Origin: Ichthyophonus hoferi
Taxonomy: Eukaryota; Opisthokonta; Ichthyosporea; Ichthyophonida; Ichthyophonidae
DNA: 42,110 bases
Direction: 5' to 3'
Assembly (NCBI GenBank): GCA_002751075.1
Contig: NAOQ01000194.1
Location: 1-42,110 of the forward strand
The notes under the pieces: model-generated
The model's database searches: none
The model's input: the letters and a program-made list of their open reading frames with translations, nothing else
Told to the model about the DNA's origin: nothing
Position numbers and translations under genes: made by a program
In this document: piece after piece, positions 23,601-35,617 of the stretch
Position numbering within the stretch: position 1 is the stretch's first letter
Layout: the number at the start of each line of letters is the position of its first letter

Positions 23601-25457
23601 ATGGTGTAGGCAGCAAGAATATTAGATATGTATGTGTATGTATGTATGTATGTATGTATGTATATAATGATAGTTCATCTATAATATACACTCGGATAGA
23701 GACACAGCGATAAGCAAAAATAAAAACAGAATGAGGTGATTAGGAGAACTAAGAATTGGATAACTTTATATTTACATAAGGGAAAACAACTGAAGGAAAG
23801 TCATACCACAACACCATATCCTTCGTAGACTTCCCCCCTCTCGGCCGCCAACTGCTCCTCCAACTCCATGATCATGGCCTTGCGCATAACTTTAGCAAAT
23901 TCATCCGCTGGAATAAAATTTTAAACATTATTAAACAGTATAATGGTGAAATTTGGTTGGCTGTTGTTGAACGTATAAAATTAATATGTATCTATTCATT
24001 TAACGGGCTCACTAACTGGACATAAATATTTCCATCCAGTTAAAGGGTACCACCTATGTATATATATAGTCATTATTTCTCTGCATATGCATTAATATAT
24101 TAATAGTATGTATGTATGTAGGTATGTATATTTATATACGTATATGTACACATATATCTAAGTACTTTTACTTATGTGTCCAAATCAAAAACAGAATTGT
24201 ACACAGATAGCAAGAGATGAGGCATCCTATCTTACAATGATATCTATCTACATCTATATATATATATGGTCAATAGTAACGTACCATGAAGAATATGGAC
24301 TGAATCTTTACCAGCCGCTTTGGTCTCCTCTTCAACTGTAAGCAGCCAAAAGTATGAGAACATCTATATGTTGAATATAGTATATATATATACTATAGAC
24401 TTGATAATAACTGACCTTCAATGATAGTATACTCCTCATAAGTGAAAGTGTCAAATTCTAGATAGGACAGTAGATGATATTATGAAATAGGAGAAAGAAA
24501 GAAAAATTATTTGGTAAATGGAAGACAATACAATGAATGTATCAAAAGTAAGCTATGACCATATTTATTATTTTATTTGTTCAATATCATTCTTTTTTAA
24601 TTGTAGTTTTATTACTATTATTATCACTATTCAGAAAAGGATGCATACATATCAATACTCCAAAGTTTAATAAGAGTAAAAGCCCTTCCTACTCCCATAA
24701 ACATACAAAAACAGACAGATGTCAAACAATTAAATTTTCCTTGGCGCTTCCAATACTTTTCACTATAAAGGATCATAAAGTAATACTCTTTTACTGGTGT
24801 GATATAAACTAGAGCTATTAATTCGATTCAAGTTGGGTAAAAATTTACATCTTGTATTATTTTTCTAGATAAAGAATGATACTAAAATAGTTGGTGCCTG
24901 GTCAACCCTATGCTGTTATGTATAAAAAAAAGTATGAAGGGGGAGAAAGATATGCTTGCACATGTATCTATGGGTTAAATGGTACCTAGTCCTTATGTTG
25001 ACACTAACTTGTGTGAAAAAGTAGGGAAACAAAAGGTATGGCACTTACTAGAATCTTATGCGAATGAATTAAAGCATATAACGTCAATGTGCTTTATAGC
25101 AAAGACAAATGTAAAAATAAAAACTGGCAACTTCACGCTATCTCCTCAAAGATGAAACAGCATGCAAACAATAAAAAATCAGTAGTCAATACATTTAGAG
25201 TAAGAGCTCAAAATTCCAAACCAGTTCAAACACTTGTAAAGGACATAATGAGTGAACTAAAATATAGGCAGGGAAAAATAATTAGAAATCAAAAAAACGC
25301 TCTCTGGACAACTAAAATTGGAAAATATTGATGATAAAAGAGATAAAATATCTTGTTGAAAAACATTGATTCCCTCCTACTCACCATTAGCGAAGACAGC
25401 TGCACTGCAAACCACAGCAACGAGCATAAATGCACGCACAGAAGACCCAAATCTCAT
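17631..25457 (-). CDS. Unrecognised secreted/multi-pass membrane protein, at least 12 exons
   Basis: Phase-consistent exons on the minus strand: 25457-25385, 24457-24416, 24335-24285, 23907-23807, 23545-23426, 23208-23151, 22235-21273, 20718-20631, 20168 to about 20040 (donor unsure), 19378 (or 19425)-19289, 19024-18925, 18340-18234, 17694-17631; about 570 residues. Residues 1-23 are a signal peptide (basic MRFGSSVR, then a hydrophobic core, VFA cleavage). Next comes a very acidic region with a duplicated EEPII, then from about 149 a long exon with amphipathic helices, Ser/Thr stretches, an NMT sequon and a Leu/Pro segment (LPSLPALPALPVP). Later exons carry hydrophobic spans (SVCSMAIIITYA, SLVSLVSLIIIVTL, FLDIWGVFSMLCYGY, MMVGTLLAICQRLVVFLG) and a basic Ser/Pro tail ending PEMERLYNQNKF. 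I recognise no family. Two adjacent genes are possible, but the phases join cleanly at the 22235-21273/20718 border. The exon at 20168-20040 to 19378 link is the weakest. Confidence 0.6.
20937..20962. repeat. (TA)n microsatellite
   Basis: Perfect TA run in the intron between the 22235-21273 and 20718-20631 exons of the minus-strand membrane-protein gene. A run of ATATC pentamers lies nearby at 21100-21135. Confidence 0.95.
23630..23664. repeat. (TATG)n microsatellite
   Basis: About eight TATG units in an intron of the minus-strand membrane-protein gene. Confidence 0.95.
25080..25331 (+). pseudogene. Possible MULE/FAR1-like transposase fragment
   Basis: An 80-codon plus-strand open stretch inside the first intron (25384-24458) of the minus-strand membrane-protein gene. 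It reads LYSKDKCKNKNWQLHAIS, then a His/Asn/Lys segment, then VRAQNSKPVQTLVKDIMSEL. This resembles the N-terminal FLYWCH/FAR1-type domain of Mutator-like transposases (Cys, basic linker, W-x-hydrophobic core, His, then a helical segment). There is no catalytic part nearby. The match is by eye to a loose pattern, so it may be chance. Confidence 0.22.
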
Positions 25458-25640
25458 GATGTATATTAAAAAACTTCAAACACAAAAATAAAACCCTGTT
25501 CTATTACTGTTTTAGTTCTAATAGTAACTATTGTGTGGCCTTGAATGTGGTTGAAGGCCGTTTTCTTTGCCTATTTAGCACAATACTCAACCGAGGTAAT
25601 AATTCTTCTTGGCGCTTACACTAAAAAGCAATCTCTTAAC

Positions 25641-25663
25641 GGTCATTTCGCGCACGCGCGCAC
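25641..25663. promoter_or_regulatory. CpG-rich E2F-like site between divergent genes
   Basis: TTTCGCGC (25646-25653), a perfect match to the E2F consensus TTTSGCGC, continues into CACGCGCGCAC. It is an isolated GC-rich island in very AT-rich DNA, 189 nt upstream of the membrane-protein ATG and about 1.5 kb from the first located FAHD1 exon. The placement suggests a promoter element, most likely for the minus-strand gene. Confidence 0.4.
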
Positions 25664-27187
25664 ACAAATATTTGTAACACTATCTTGTATATGATAAAGA
25701 ATGGTTTAACTTCAATGAATTGAGCATTCATTGGCCACTGGGCGCTAAATTAAATCTTATCAGGGAAATCATCACAAATTGGTTGAGGATTGGCTGTATT
25801 AATGATTCAAATTACTATTATTCGTTTATGAGTGGCCAAAAATGCCGTTAAATATCTGGCTAAACGCTATTCGTCTACTTAAACCAAGTCTTTTTATTAG
25901 GCAATAAGCACCAAACTGTTAATCACCAATAAGAAAAGCTTAGGTCTTGGAACATTTGTTTTAATCTCTTGTGGCATGTTTTGGCGTGTTTTGGCAGTCC
26001 GTAGACTGTTTGGCCAATATATTGTTTTTCACAATCCAACAAATTCTTAATGGTATTTGATTTTATTTTATTATTGCAAGATAGTTTTATAATTAAATCT
26101 TACTATATTTTGCTGTTGAAAATATGTCTTGAGCATTTTTTTTATTACTTGTACTATATTCAGAAAAGAGTGGAGAAGGAAAAAGAATTAATTATTAATG
26201 TCTTTGTCTACACGTCTGTTTAATGAAAGGCATGTGGCAAGTTGAATCTCTTAATCACCGATAAAAGCAACACCATATATACTGTACTGGCAAAGTTGTC
26301 TTATTTATTCGTTTTGTAGTGTTTGCCTTCTCTTAGGCTATCTCTTTCAATATCGTCTTATGTGACAAGACCATTTAGAGATAGGGACAGGATAAACCTC
26401 TCTATGGATTGGATTTATGGATATTTCAGATCCTTGTTATAGAGCTTCTTGCTGTCTCTCTTGGACGTCACCTCTTTACAGAAGAGGTAGATTATTTAAC
26501 GAATGTCTATACACGAGTTTCTGGGCTTTACTTGTATATGTATAGTGATTTTTATATTTGGACAGTCTTTGTACAGCATATTCCTTATAGCGGGTTCAAT
26601 TACATTATTTTATAAAAACCTGCTCCTGTCACGATCAAAATAAGAAGAAAAATATATCCATTTTCCTGACACCAACTCTAATGTCCTTCGAAATATAATG
26701 TGTATCCCTCAATACTTTAATTAAATACATATATATAATTGAGGGTACATGAACATGTATTGTTCATACATACATTTACATGTATTTACCTAGGTTTTGG
26801 TCATGTGGACAACACTTACCCTACAAGACCAGCCATGTCATCCAACAGTCTTAATAATTACATAATGTATATTTATAAAGGCATATACCTATATACTATA
26901 GGATATCAACTTCTCTTAATCTGGGGTATCAGCAACTATATCTTCCAAACCTTTAATTAAATACGCAAGGAACAGTTAGTTATAAACATCGAAGTAAATA
27001 TTGATGGCTTACAAAAGCACATATAGGTAGTATTTGTGTATGCTAGCTATACATATTTCATTGTCATTTTAAAATCTACGGGTCACTACCTATATCCTCT
27101 AATACGCTAATTAAATATTTAAAAATTAATGATTAATTATAAATAAGAATATATATATTATCATTGCTAACATCTAATATTCTCTAG
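25664..27187. other. Upstream region of FAHD1, first exon not located
   Basis: AT-rich DNA that must contain the FAHD1 promoter and its short first coding exon. FAHD1 exon 2 starts after the acceptor at 27187 in reading phase 2, so a start codon plus a few codons ending in two extra bases must lie here or nearby. I could not single it out. Confidence 0.5.
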
Positions 27188-30105
27188 GGCTGCCAGCTAT
27201 GCCCTCCGTGACTTTGCCTCTTTCACCCGAAAGGTTGTCTGTGTAGGTCGTAACTATGTGTAAGTATTACATATATAAGATAACTGTTTGTTTACTTATT
27301 ATAACTAGTATGGATAGGCACATTTACATATTTTTTGTAAAACAAAAATGGTCCTTGGTCTCTCAAGAATTGATGCTAGTTAAAATTAAAATTATCCAAA
27401 AGTAGAGATTGTGGTTTTGTCTTTATACTTGCTATATCTTGTCTGTATCCTATTGGTTGTGGATCAGCAAACTATGCATCGATAATAAATTTGACAATGT
27501 TAATATATATCAATAATCATTGGCTATTTTTATACATAACCTTAATTGCATGTATATTATGGGTGATTTATTATGGTTATAGTATATGACATGCTATCCT
27601 ATAGCATATAATCCAGACACAGTTTGCTGATCCTAAACCAATACAAATGCAGAAATAACCCTCCTGGGTAGGGAAGCAAATATTTGGTGCCTGTTGTTAT
27701 TTCAAATTTTATTTTTAAATATTTTTCAATTTTTTCTTTTAATATCCGAAATTTTATTGGTAAGTAAGGGACAATACAATATGTTCCCTGTACATCTTTG
27801 GTAACGTTACAAGACATGTTTTAAAGCTAGAAATATGTATTGTTTTATGGAAATATGTGATAATTCCCGATCTTAATGCAATGATATACAGTCCAACACA
27901 TTATGGCTATATTTTTTGTAAAGATTTGCTTTTTTTTAATAAAAAAAAAATGCCTAACAAGATATTTTACAAAAATATCCAGTGTACGGGTTGGTCCTAT
28001 TAGTATTGGTCCTTACTTGTTTCTTGAAAAGATGTAAACTTTGGTTTATTTACTAACCCAATGTTGTGGACAAAGCATAACTGCAATAGCTTAATATTTT
28101 TATGAATCTCTCCTCATTCTACAACTATAATCTTACAAAGAGTGTTTGTCCTGTCACGGCCAAGTATGGCTTCTATCTCCTGGTATATTATAAAAATGAA
28201 GGGAGAAAATGACTGTGTGATTACTATTATACTATATACATACATATACATAAATGTTTATATATATAATATAGGATAGGATACCATAATAGATTTTAAT
28301 CCGTATGTCTTATGTATTCATGCATATTGCACCTTGACCTTGCCACTTGCAAGTCAATTTATTCGCTGACTTTGGTATTTATAATGTGTAGGATATATTA
28401 GATTCTGGCATAGCATATTATATTTTATGGTGGTCTTACGTTAACATTAAACTAATAGTGTATATATTTTTATTACTCTACCCTACTTTATTTGCTTTTA
28501 AATGATTTTGTATTCCTGTCTATCTTTCCTTTCTCACTTCCTTACACACGTAATTGTTCACAGTGCCCATATAAAAGAGCTTCGTAATGAAATGCCTCCT
28601 GCCAATGCACCAATTATATTCCTTAAACCACCTACCGCCCTTCATCCAGTTGGATCTGGCCCGATTCGGCTACCCAAAGGCTCGACAGTACATCATGAAG
28701 GTGAATTGTATTGTATTTTGTAGTTCTGCCTTTCTTTTCCTCCCCTAACTGGTGTTGTGGTAATTATTATATTGATGGATAGGAAAGAGTAATTAGATAT
28801 GGTTGTTATTGTTTTTATACTTTTAATTTACATGCTGTTAAAAAGGGATATTTATGCAATTTAGATTTATTTCTTATAGCTATGTTTATTTAATATAATT
28901 AACAATTATTATTTCATATCTAACAGATATGTTAGGCATAAGGGGAGGTATAGCTTGCCATAGCATTAATTTTGTTTATCATTTGCTAATAATCATGTAA
29001 TATTTTTTTTCTGCTGTTATGCCTATGCCTACTTGTGTGAAGATATTACTTCCTATTGGGTGATATCAATAAATCCTACTCTTACTAACTAATAGTCGTG
29101 TATGTTGATTCCTATTACTATTATTATTATTGCAGCTTTAAAATGTGGCAGTTGACAGCTATATAATTTTTTTGTGTTCCACCCTTTCACGACTAGACTC
29201 AAACCTATATGAAACATACAAACACAATACAATCTAATTAAAATTGTATATAGCTAATTTAATTATTCTATAACCAATTATTTCCCTATTCTTTAATTAC
29301 CACATGATATCCCTAAACGCTGTGTCAACATACACTAAAACCTAATCTTTTTTACTTTTTTTTTTCAAATGAATCACAATTACAGTGGAACTAGGGTTGA
29401 TTGTCGGCACCCAAGGTATATAAAGTCCGTCTATCTCTTTCCCTCACTATTTCTGCTTGATTTTTCTCTGGTTATTTTTTGTTGTTGATCTTTCTCTTTA
29501 TCTCCTCAGTCTTTCATATATATTTTTATAGCCCTATCTTCTTATATTTTGGCTTTCTCTACATGCATATAGCTAGAGCTAGAAGTAGTCTGTCATAACT
29601 AAATATCCTTCTTTGGTTCAATCACAATTATTAAACGTTAGGGGTCAAGTTAAATACCAAGACCCGACCCGATTTGTTATGATTTAGGTTGAACAAATAA
29701 TAAATTAATGATCAAGATTGTTATTAATATGCGACTAAACCAAAAAATAAATATTACATAAGTCGCTCTGATAATATGGAAGTCGAACAGATTTACAGAA
29801 CGGAGAAGGAGCTGCAATCAACCTCCCACACCTCCTATTGGAAAGATGTATAATACAAACATAATTGGACTTATATTCTAGCACTAACTATTATTATCAA
29901 GGCATGGTGTAAGGTTATCTGTGAATAGAAATGGATTTACTGATGAATGGATATTAAGATATAAGGACGTGTTTACAAATAATTGTGGTTTTTGGTACAA
30001 AATCATAATTTTGTTTTGGGTGAATACCCACTAATGCATTATCTATTCAGGATCGAACATTCCAATAAACAAAGCTATGGACTATATTGGAGGTAGGATC
30101 CCTCA

Positions 30106-30140
<35 letters not shown>

Positions 30141-32511
30141 TCCATCATACCTTTTTCCTCATTCGGTCCTTATATATATATACCCATACCCATATTACAA
30201 TAAATGGTGTAAAAAGTCATCATTGGCTAAATTGAAAGCAACAAGAATTATATTTCAAAATTCAGTTAAGTAGTTATAGTCTGTCTAACCCTACCTATAA
30301 TATTTAATATGGCAATGGGTCTGTAATACGTGCAGGATATTGCCTGGCCTTGGATCTGACCGCCAGAAATATGCAGGCAAGTGTGATTCTTTTTCTTCTC
30401 CCTCTTGTTTCATTTTTTCTCTCTTTCTTCTGTTCTTTCCCCTCTCTCCTTTTTATATATACTTATATATAGATGTTTTTATACATGTTAGTATGGAGCA
30501 TCCAGCATATAAATAGACCAACTATATCTCTTTAGCAAGCCGTGCTTCAATCAATAACAAATTAATATTAAACTGTTTCTGCTTATCTTTTGATCAATGT
30601 TGACGTCATTCTGATCTAACTGGGACACACAAGATTTTAGAACCACTAATCTTACTCTCTGAGACTTTATGAGCGTATGTATATATATGAGTATTCTGTG
30701 AATGTGTCAGAGTGCATCCGTAATGTTTACACATTAAATAATATTACAGGATAGAGCCAAGACTAAAGGTCATCCATGGACAGTGGCAAAGGGTTACGAT
30801 ACATTTGCACCCATTAGGTAATGGTTAAGTTGTGTTGATTGGTGCGTATAGTTGTGTGCAAGCATAAAGAAGTTTACTAGGAATTACAGTCTGGGGTGCG
30901 ACATTTATATGTATGTACATTTACGTATACGTATATATAGATAGGATGTACCAGCTATATATTTAGCCAATTGAAATATTCTGGCTAGTACAGTGTGTTG
31001 TATTGTATTAGACTACATTGCACTATACTATACTATACTCTCCTATCCTATCCTAATTGTCTCCTAATATGGATACATACATATATTTATATATTTGTAT
31101 AGTGAGCTGATCGAGAAGACTGCCATTCCAAACCCTGAAAGCATTCGCCTATGGTGTAAGGTATGTTTTTACAATGTTTTTTATGATACTTATATAAGAC
31201 TATTTGTTAATGGTTTTCTGCTTTAAATTATATTTTATTTTGATGCTATTAAAGCCATGCGGTCTAATATACAGAAATATATTGGGGGGAAAATATCAAA
31301 AACAGAAATATGTGTATATTTCTCATGGGCCATTCTGTAGCTTTGTGTATGCGAGTCAGTGAATATGCCACCCTTCCACATACATATTTGGGGATAGATT
31401 TTACTGTCTGTATATGTATGATATATGTAGGGTATATAGTATATATTGTACTAATGCGTCTGCTCTGCTCTCATTGTAATGCTTAACTAGAAATAATTTG
31501 ATTAATTGATTGGATGATGTCTGGTAGGTGGACAATCAAGTTAAACAAGACGGTAATACAAGAGACATGATTTATAGGTATCTTTATTTTACTATAATAT
31601 TCTTTCTACTACCTCTGTGTTTTTTGTCTTCCTCGTTTTACCATTTTTGTTTTTTCTTTTCTTTTATTTTTTCTTGTAATTACTTGAGACTCTCTACTTA
31701 TTTTCTTTCTCATTATTCTAAACATACGAAAATGCTTTTACCTATTTTTCACCAATAGTCTTTCATCTACTGTTTGCTATATATAGCCATTGGTGATTGT
31801 CTACTATAATATTTACAGCAATATTCTTCTCTTTCTTGTGTATTTCTAGACGCAACTTCATCATCTATTAACTGGATACCCTTTTTAGCCTTCCTTTTAT
31901 AGTAAGCCATATAAGCTCCATTATGACACTTGAGAAGGGTGACGTCATTCTGACAGGTAATCTTACCGGAGCCTACTTTCTTATTTTTCATTCATGCCGA
32001 CATGATATTTTAAATATTTTACATAATATGAATTTATACAACATATATGTTTGGTTCTGGATTTTAAAAGGCAAAATTGAGTAGAATGGGCGTTGTTTCT
32101 TTTAAACTTAATCAGGAAAGATTGTTTTTGTGTGTATATATGAGTATAGTCAGGCTTAGTGTACTTCTATTGGCTTTCTGTAAATACGTTTTAAAATAAA
32201 TGCAGAGACTAATGGAAAGGATGGTTGAGTGGATAAGTCTGTGCATAGTATACTGATCAGAATAAAATACTTGGGCGTTTTATTCCAAATATCTCGGATG
32301 AGAATGAGGATGGTTTAATTGCTAAAATGTCTATATGTATGCATAAATATATGCATGCACATATTTGTAAATATTGGTTTTTGTCACTAACTAGATTATA
32401 CTATTGGTAGGAACACCTGACGGTGTTGGACCTGTCAAAGCTGGTCAGAAGATTAGCTGTGGTCTGGGAGAGGTGGCTGAGTTTACCTTTGACATTGTTG
32501 ACCAGGAATAG
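27188..32511 (+). CDS. FAHD1: FAHD1-type acylpyruvase (fumarylacetoacetate hydrolase family)
   Basis: Small FAH-family enzyme; animal FAHD1 is a mitochondrial acylpyruvate hydrolase and oxaloacetate decarboxylase using Mg2+. Exons: 27188-27259, 28564-28700, 29386-29415, 30051-30092, 30336-30376, 30750-30817, 31103-31160, 31528-31577, 31903-31956, 32411-32511, about 217 residues (human 221), so the unlocated first exon is only a few codons. KVVCVGRNYVAHIKEL and IIFLKPPTAL open the fold. Metal ligands are the Glu pair of HHEVELG and the Asp of CLALDLTARN; HPWTVAKGYDTFAPI, then GDVILTGTPDGVGPVKAGQ, complete the core. SHISSIMTL is closer to plant than animal FAHD1. The 30377-30749 intron has a GC donor. 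About five residues (IPFLI in relatives) are missing between 31577 and 31903, indicating a micro-exon. All other joins keep phase. Stop TAG at 32509. Confidence 0.93.
30108..30136. repeat. (TA)n microsatellite
   Basis: TA run directly after the donor of the FAHD1 exon ending at 30092. Confidence 0.95.
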
Positions 32512-35500
32512 AGAGTAGTTTTGCAGGCAATTTTGTTAGAAAACATAATTTCCTAAAATCAAAACCATATCAGCGCATTATTCTAATCACTTGGGGTGGA
32601 AAAGGTCTGGCCTAAATAATAAATGAAAGACTATGTAGTATTGGTACAGTAGAGGGGCGCTAAGATGGAAATGTATGAGCTGTCTCTAGTGGGAGAAGCC
32701 GATGATGAAAAGACAGTCTCAACCACGGTGGGACTGTTACCAATCAGATGTTTTTCTGTGCTTGAACAATCGCATTATTTTAGCATTATAGTAGGCTTAC
32801 TTTATTTTAAAATATAATAGATTGATACTTGAAGCATACATGGCTGTTTAAATCAGCAGGAGAAGGTGAAACTTAAGGGAAAGGGATATAAAACTGTTAT
32901 GTACATATATTTGTTTATGTGTTGCCAGATAATCTTGACATCAACTGAGAAAGCAAATATACAGGTCGGACTATTTTACTGTTAAATTAATATCTTTATT
33001 TGTTGATTTTGACTGCTTTACAGCAGATTAACCCTGACCCTCCTCCTGGGGTAATACTTAAACCAGCGTGAAATTATCTGTTTATAGTCTAGATACTCTC
33101 GGGTTTTGATTTGCCCGAGTACTTTTCCATCAAAAACATAGGCCAATGCTTAGCCAGGATGTCAATGCTCTTCTGGTGTTCTTACTTGGCAACTTTGATG
33201 GCGTCCAGAAATATGTATATATTCAATAGATTGTATAGGAATGTGAAACCGACTTTAATGAACACTATTTTATAGTATGCATTTTATCTTCTGGTATGGG
33301 ATACCCTAACAGTCGATTGTCCGTGCTAATACTAATTATCTAAGCTTTGTGTTGATATTGCCTTGGTGCTCTTTGTCTAGTGTATTTCCCAAGTCAGCCT
33401 AAAGAGGACTATTAATCTTTTCTTTATGAAGGTGTTGGTTTTCCCGTCATGATAATAATGCCAGTGTGTTCTCTTGGATTTATCTTAATGAATACCTTAC
33501 TTCAATCGTGACTAACTGCTTCATATACTTGCCCCAAAATCTTGTTTTGTCTGAGGGAGATTACAATTGTTCTGTCTGTAGTGATATAAATAGGACGGAA
33601 ATTTTCTGTCTAACCTTTTAAAAACATACTTGACCCTTCTGGGGGCTATAATTACATATTTCTGGCATTATGAAGAGGGAATCCTGGCAAAAAATAAGAT
33701 GTTGGGCACCTACGTTTTCAATAAATGTTTATTAATTCGGGTATTTTGCAGCTTTCTCACAATGATCTCCATAAAAGGGCGTTTTAGCCCATGGAAACTT
33801 AGGCAAGCAAGCTCAAAAGCAGTATAAAGCATAACTTAAAATGATAACAAGCCGGAAAAAAATCCAACCCTAGAAATAGGCACAACCAGACTTTGGTCAA
33901 CAGATGGTTTCATTAGCATAAGCACTATATACATAGGGAAATTGCTCCACTATTATATATACTGTATGCAAAACATAATGTGGGAATGAATGAATGTGCA
34001 GTTGCTTTAGTCCTGGCTACCAGTCTCAGGTCCAACAGGCACCCATATATTTATACTTACATATGAACGCGCTGATGCAGGTGACTAAACCTTGTTGTAC
34101 AGAGCCAGAGGTTTCAAGGCAATGATTGTTGGAATGTTGCTTGCATTCCGAATTATTCTAGCAATCTCTTTCGCCACCAGCCCGGCGACTCGTGATCATT
34201 ATTGCATTGGTAAATAAATAAAATCTCACTTTTTAAAAGCCTTTGAAATATGTGAAAACCAGATGTCAAGAGCCCAATTGGCAGTTGGTTGGCTACTCTT
34301 GCCCTATTGGCTACAAGTAGTTGCAATAAAAATCAATACAAGGATTGGGCTTTACAATTTTGACCCAAATAACTCGGCTCAATCAAAGATTTGAGATTAT
34401 AGTTTGCTTAGTAAGAATTTTATATTAGACGGGCTGCGGTTAGGGCCTGTGAAAGAACGCTATGAAGGCATCCTTGTATGATGGTAGAGAATAATAATAA
34501 ATAAAAATCATGATATTGCTTAATGGATATTATAAACTATCGGTTAGATGCATTTAGTCCCCTTTGTGTTCTATGAAAAGAAATGAGATTTGCAAACTAA
34601 TGATAAGATAACTCAAGCCATTATCCAGACTGGGGAAGATCCCAAAAATAAAGCTTATGGAGTTGTTTTATTACAAAACATAATATGTATCAATAATGAA
34701 TATTGGTTTTTCTATACTTTTCAATATATATTATGTAGGGTAGTGTTGTTACTGCGCAATAATGGTTTGATGCTCTGATATACTTACTGTACAGGATCTA
34801 TGAAAAAACTATTGAGAAGCTACAGCCAGATTAGTCCGTAGCAAAAGCAGAGACATGGACTACCAATGTCTACTTATTGAAGCAGAAATAAAAATCACAA
34901 AATCCAAGACAAAATATGTGAGAAAGTGAAAATGAGCAGTTTTATTACAAATGATTAAAATCATGCTGTCGTCCCGCGTGACAGGGTTCCCACTTTTTTA
35001 TGTAGACTACCTCGTTGTGTACAATTTTGCACTGCATCTCAGAGCTAATACGTCAAGTGTTTGCTACACCAATTGCTCCTTCTATTTCCATTTGGTAAAT
35101 CTAGCTTAGTTGAAATCTTAATATCAACTAATGGAATTTGCTAACTGAGGCACTGGTATAGGTAACGTCCTAGTTCTGACTCCAATGTTCTCTGAAGTCG
35201 TACAAAGTTAAAATTTACTGCATTATAGATATATTTTTAACACACAATGACATCATTACACGATTTTTGATGTCATTATTCACAACGCAATCTATGTATG
35301 GGTTTACCAATTAAGGTTATTTAGTAAATGTGTACGGACTTAGTAAGAATTGCATATTGCAAACTAATTAAAAATGGAAGAATTGCAATCCGCTGTGGTA
35401 GACGACACCAACCCATAAGCTGGTATAGTGTCATCTATATACTGGTGTACTACAACAGTGTCCCAATGTTGGGTATGTTCTGAAGCCGGCACTGCTCTTT

Positions 35501-35617
35501 AAGTATATATATATATATATTTGATGAAGTGGAAGCAACATCAAAAGGTGTTTCCATTTAAATTTGAGGTATCTACTTAATCTATCCAAGACCAAACCAA
35601 TAGTTTACAAATGTATA
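32512..35617. other. Gene-poor spacer between convergent FAHD1 and UBA genes
   Basis: About 3.1 kb without a supportable exon chain. On the minus strand 33085-33190 reads as a short open stretch (HQKSIDILAKHWPMF within it) that looks protein-like, but it has no splice sites or neighbours to support it. It may be a remnant of a gene or transposon. (TA)n at about 35503-35520. Confidence 0.5.
32618..32623 (+). terminator. Poly(A) signal AATAAA of FAHD1
   Basis: Canonical hexamer about 107 nt after the FAHD1 stop codon on the coding strand. Confidence 0.5.

Noticed and set aside
31767-31991. Minus-strand 74-codon Lys-rich frame
   Set aside because: Overlaps the FAHD1 exon encoding SHISSIMTLEKGDVILT; homology and phase support the plus strand.
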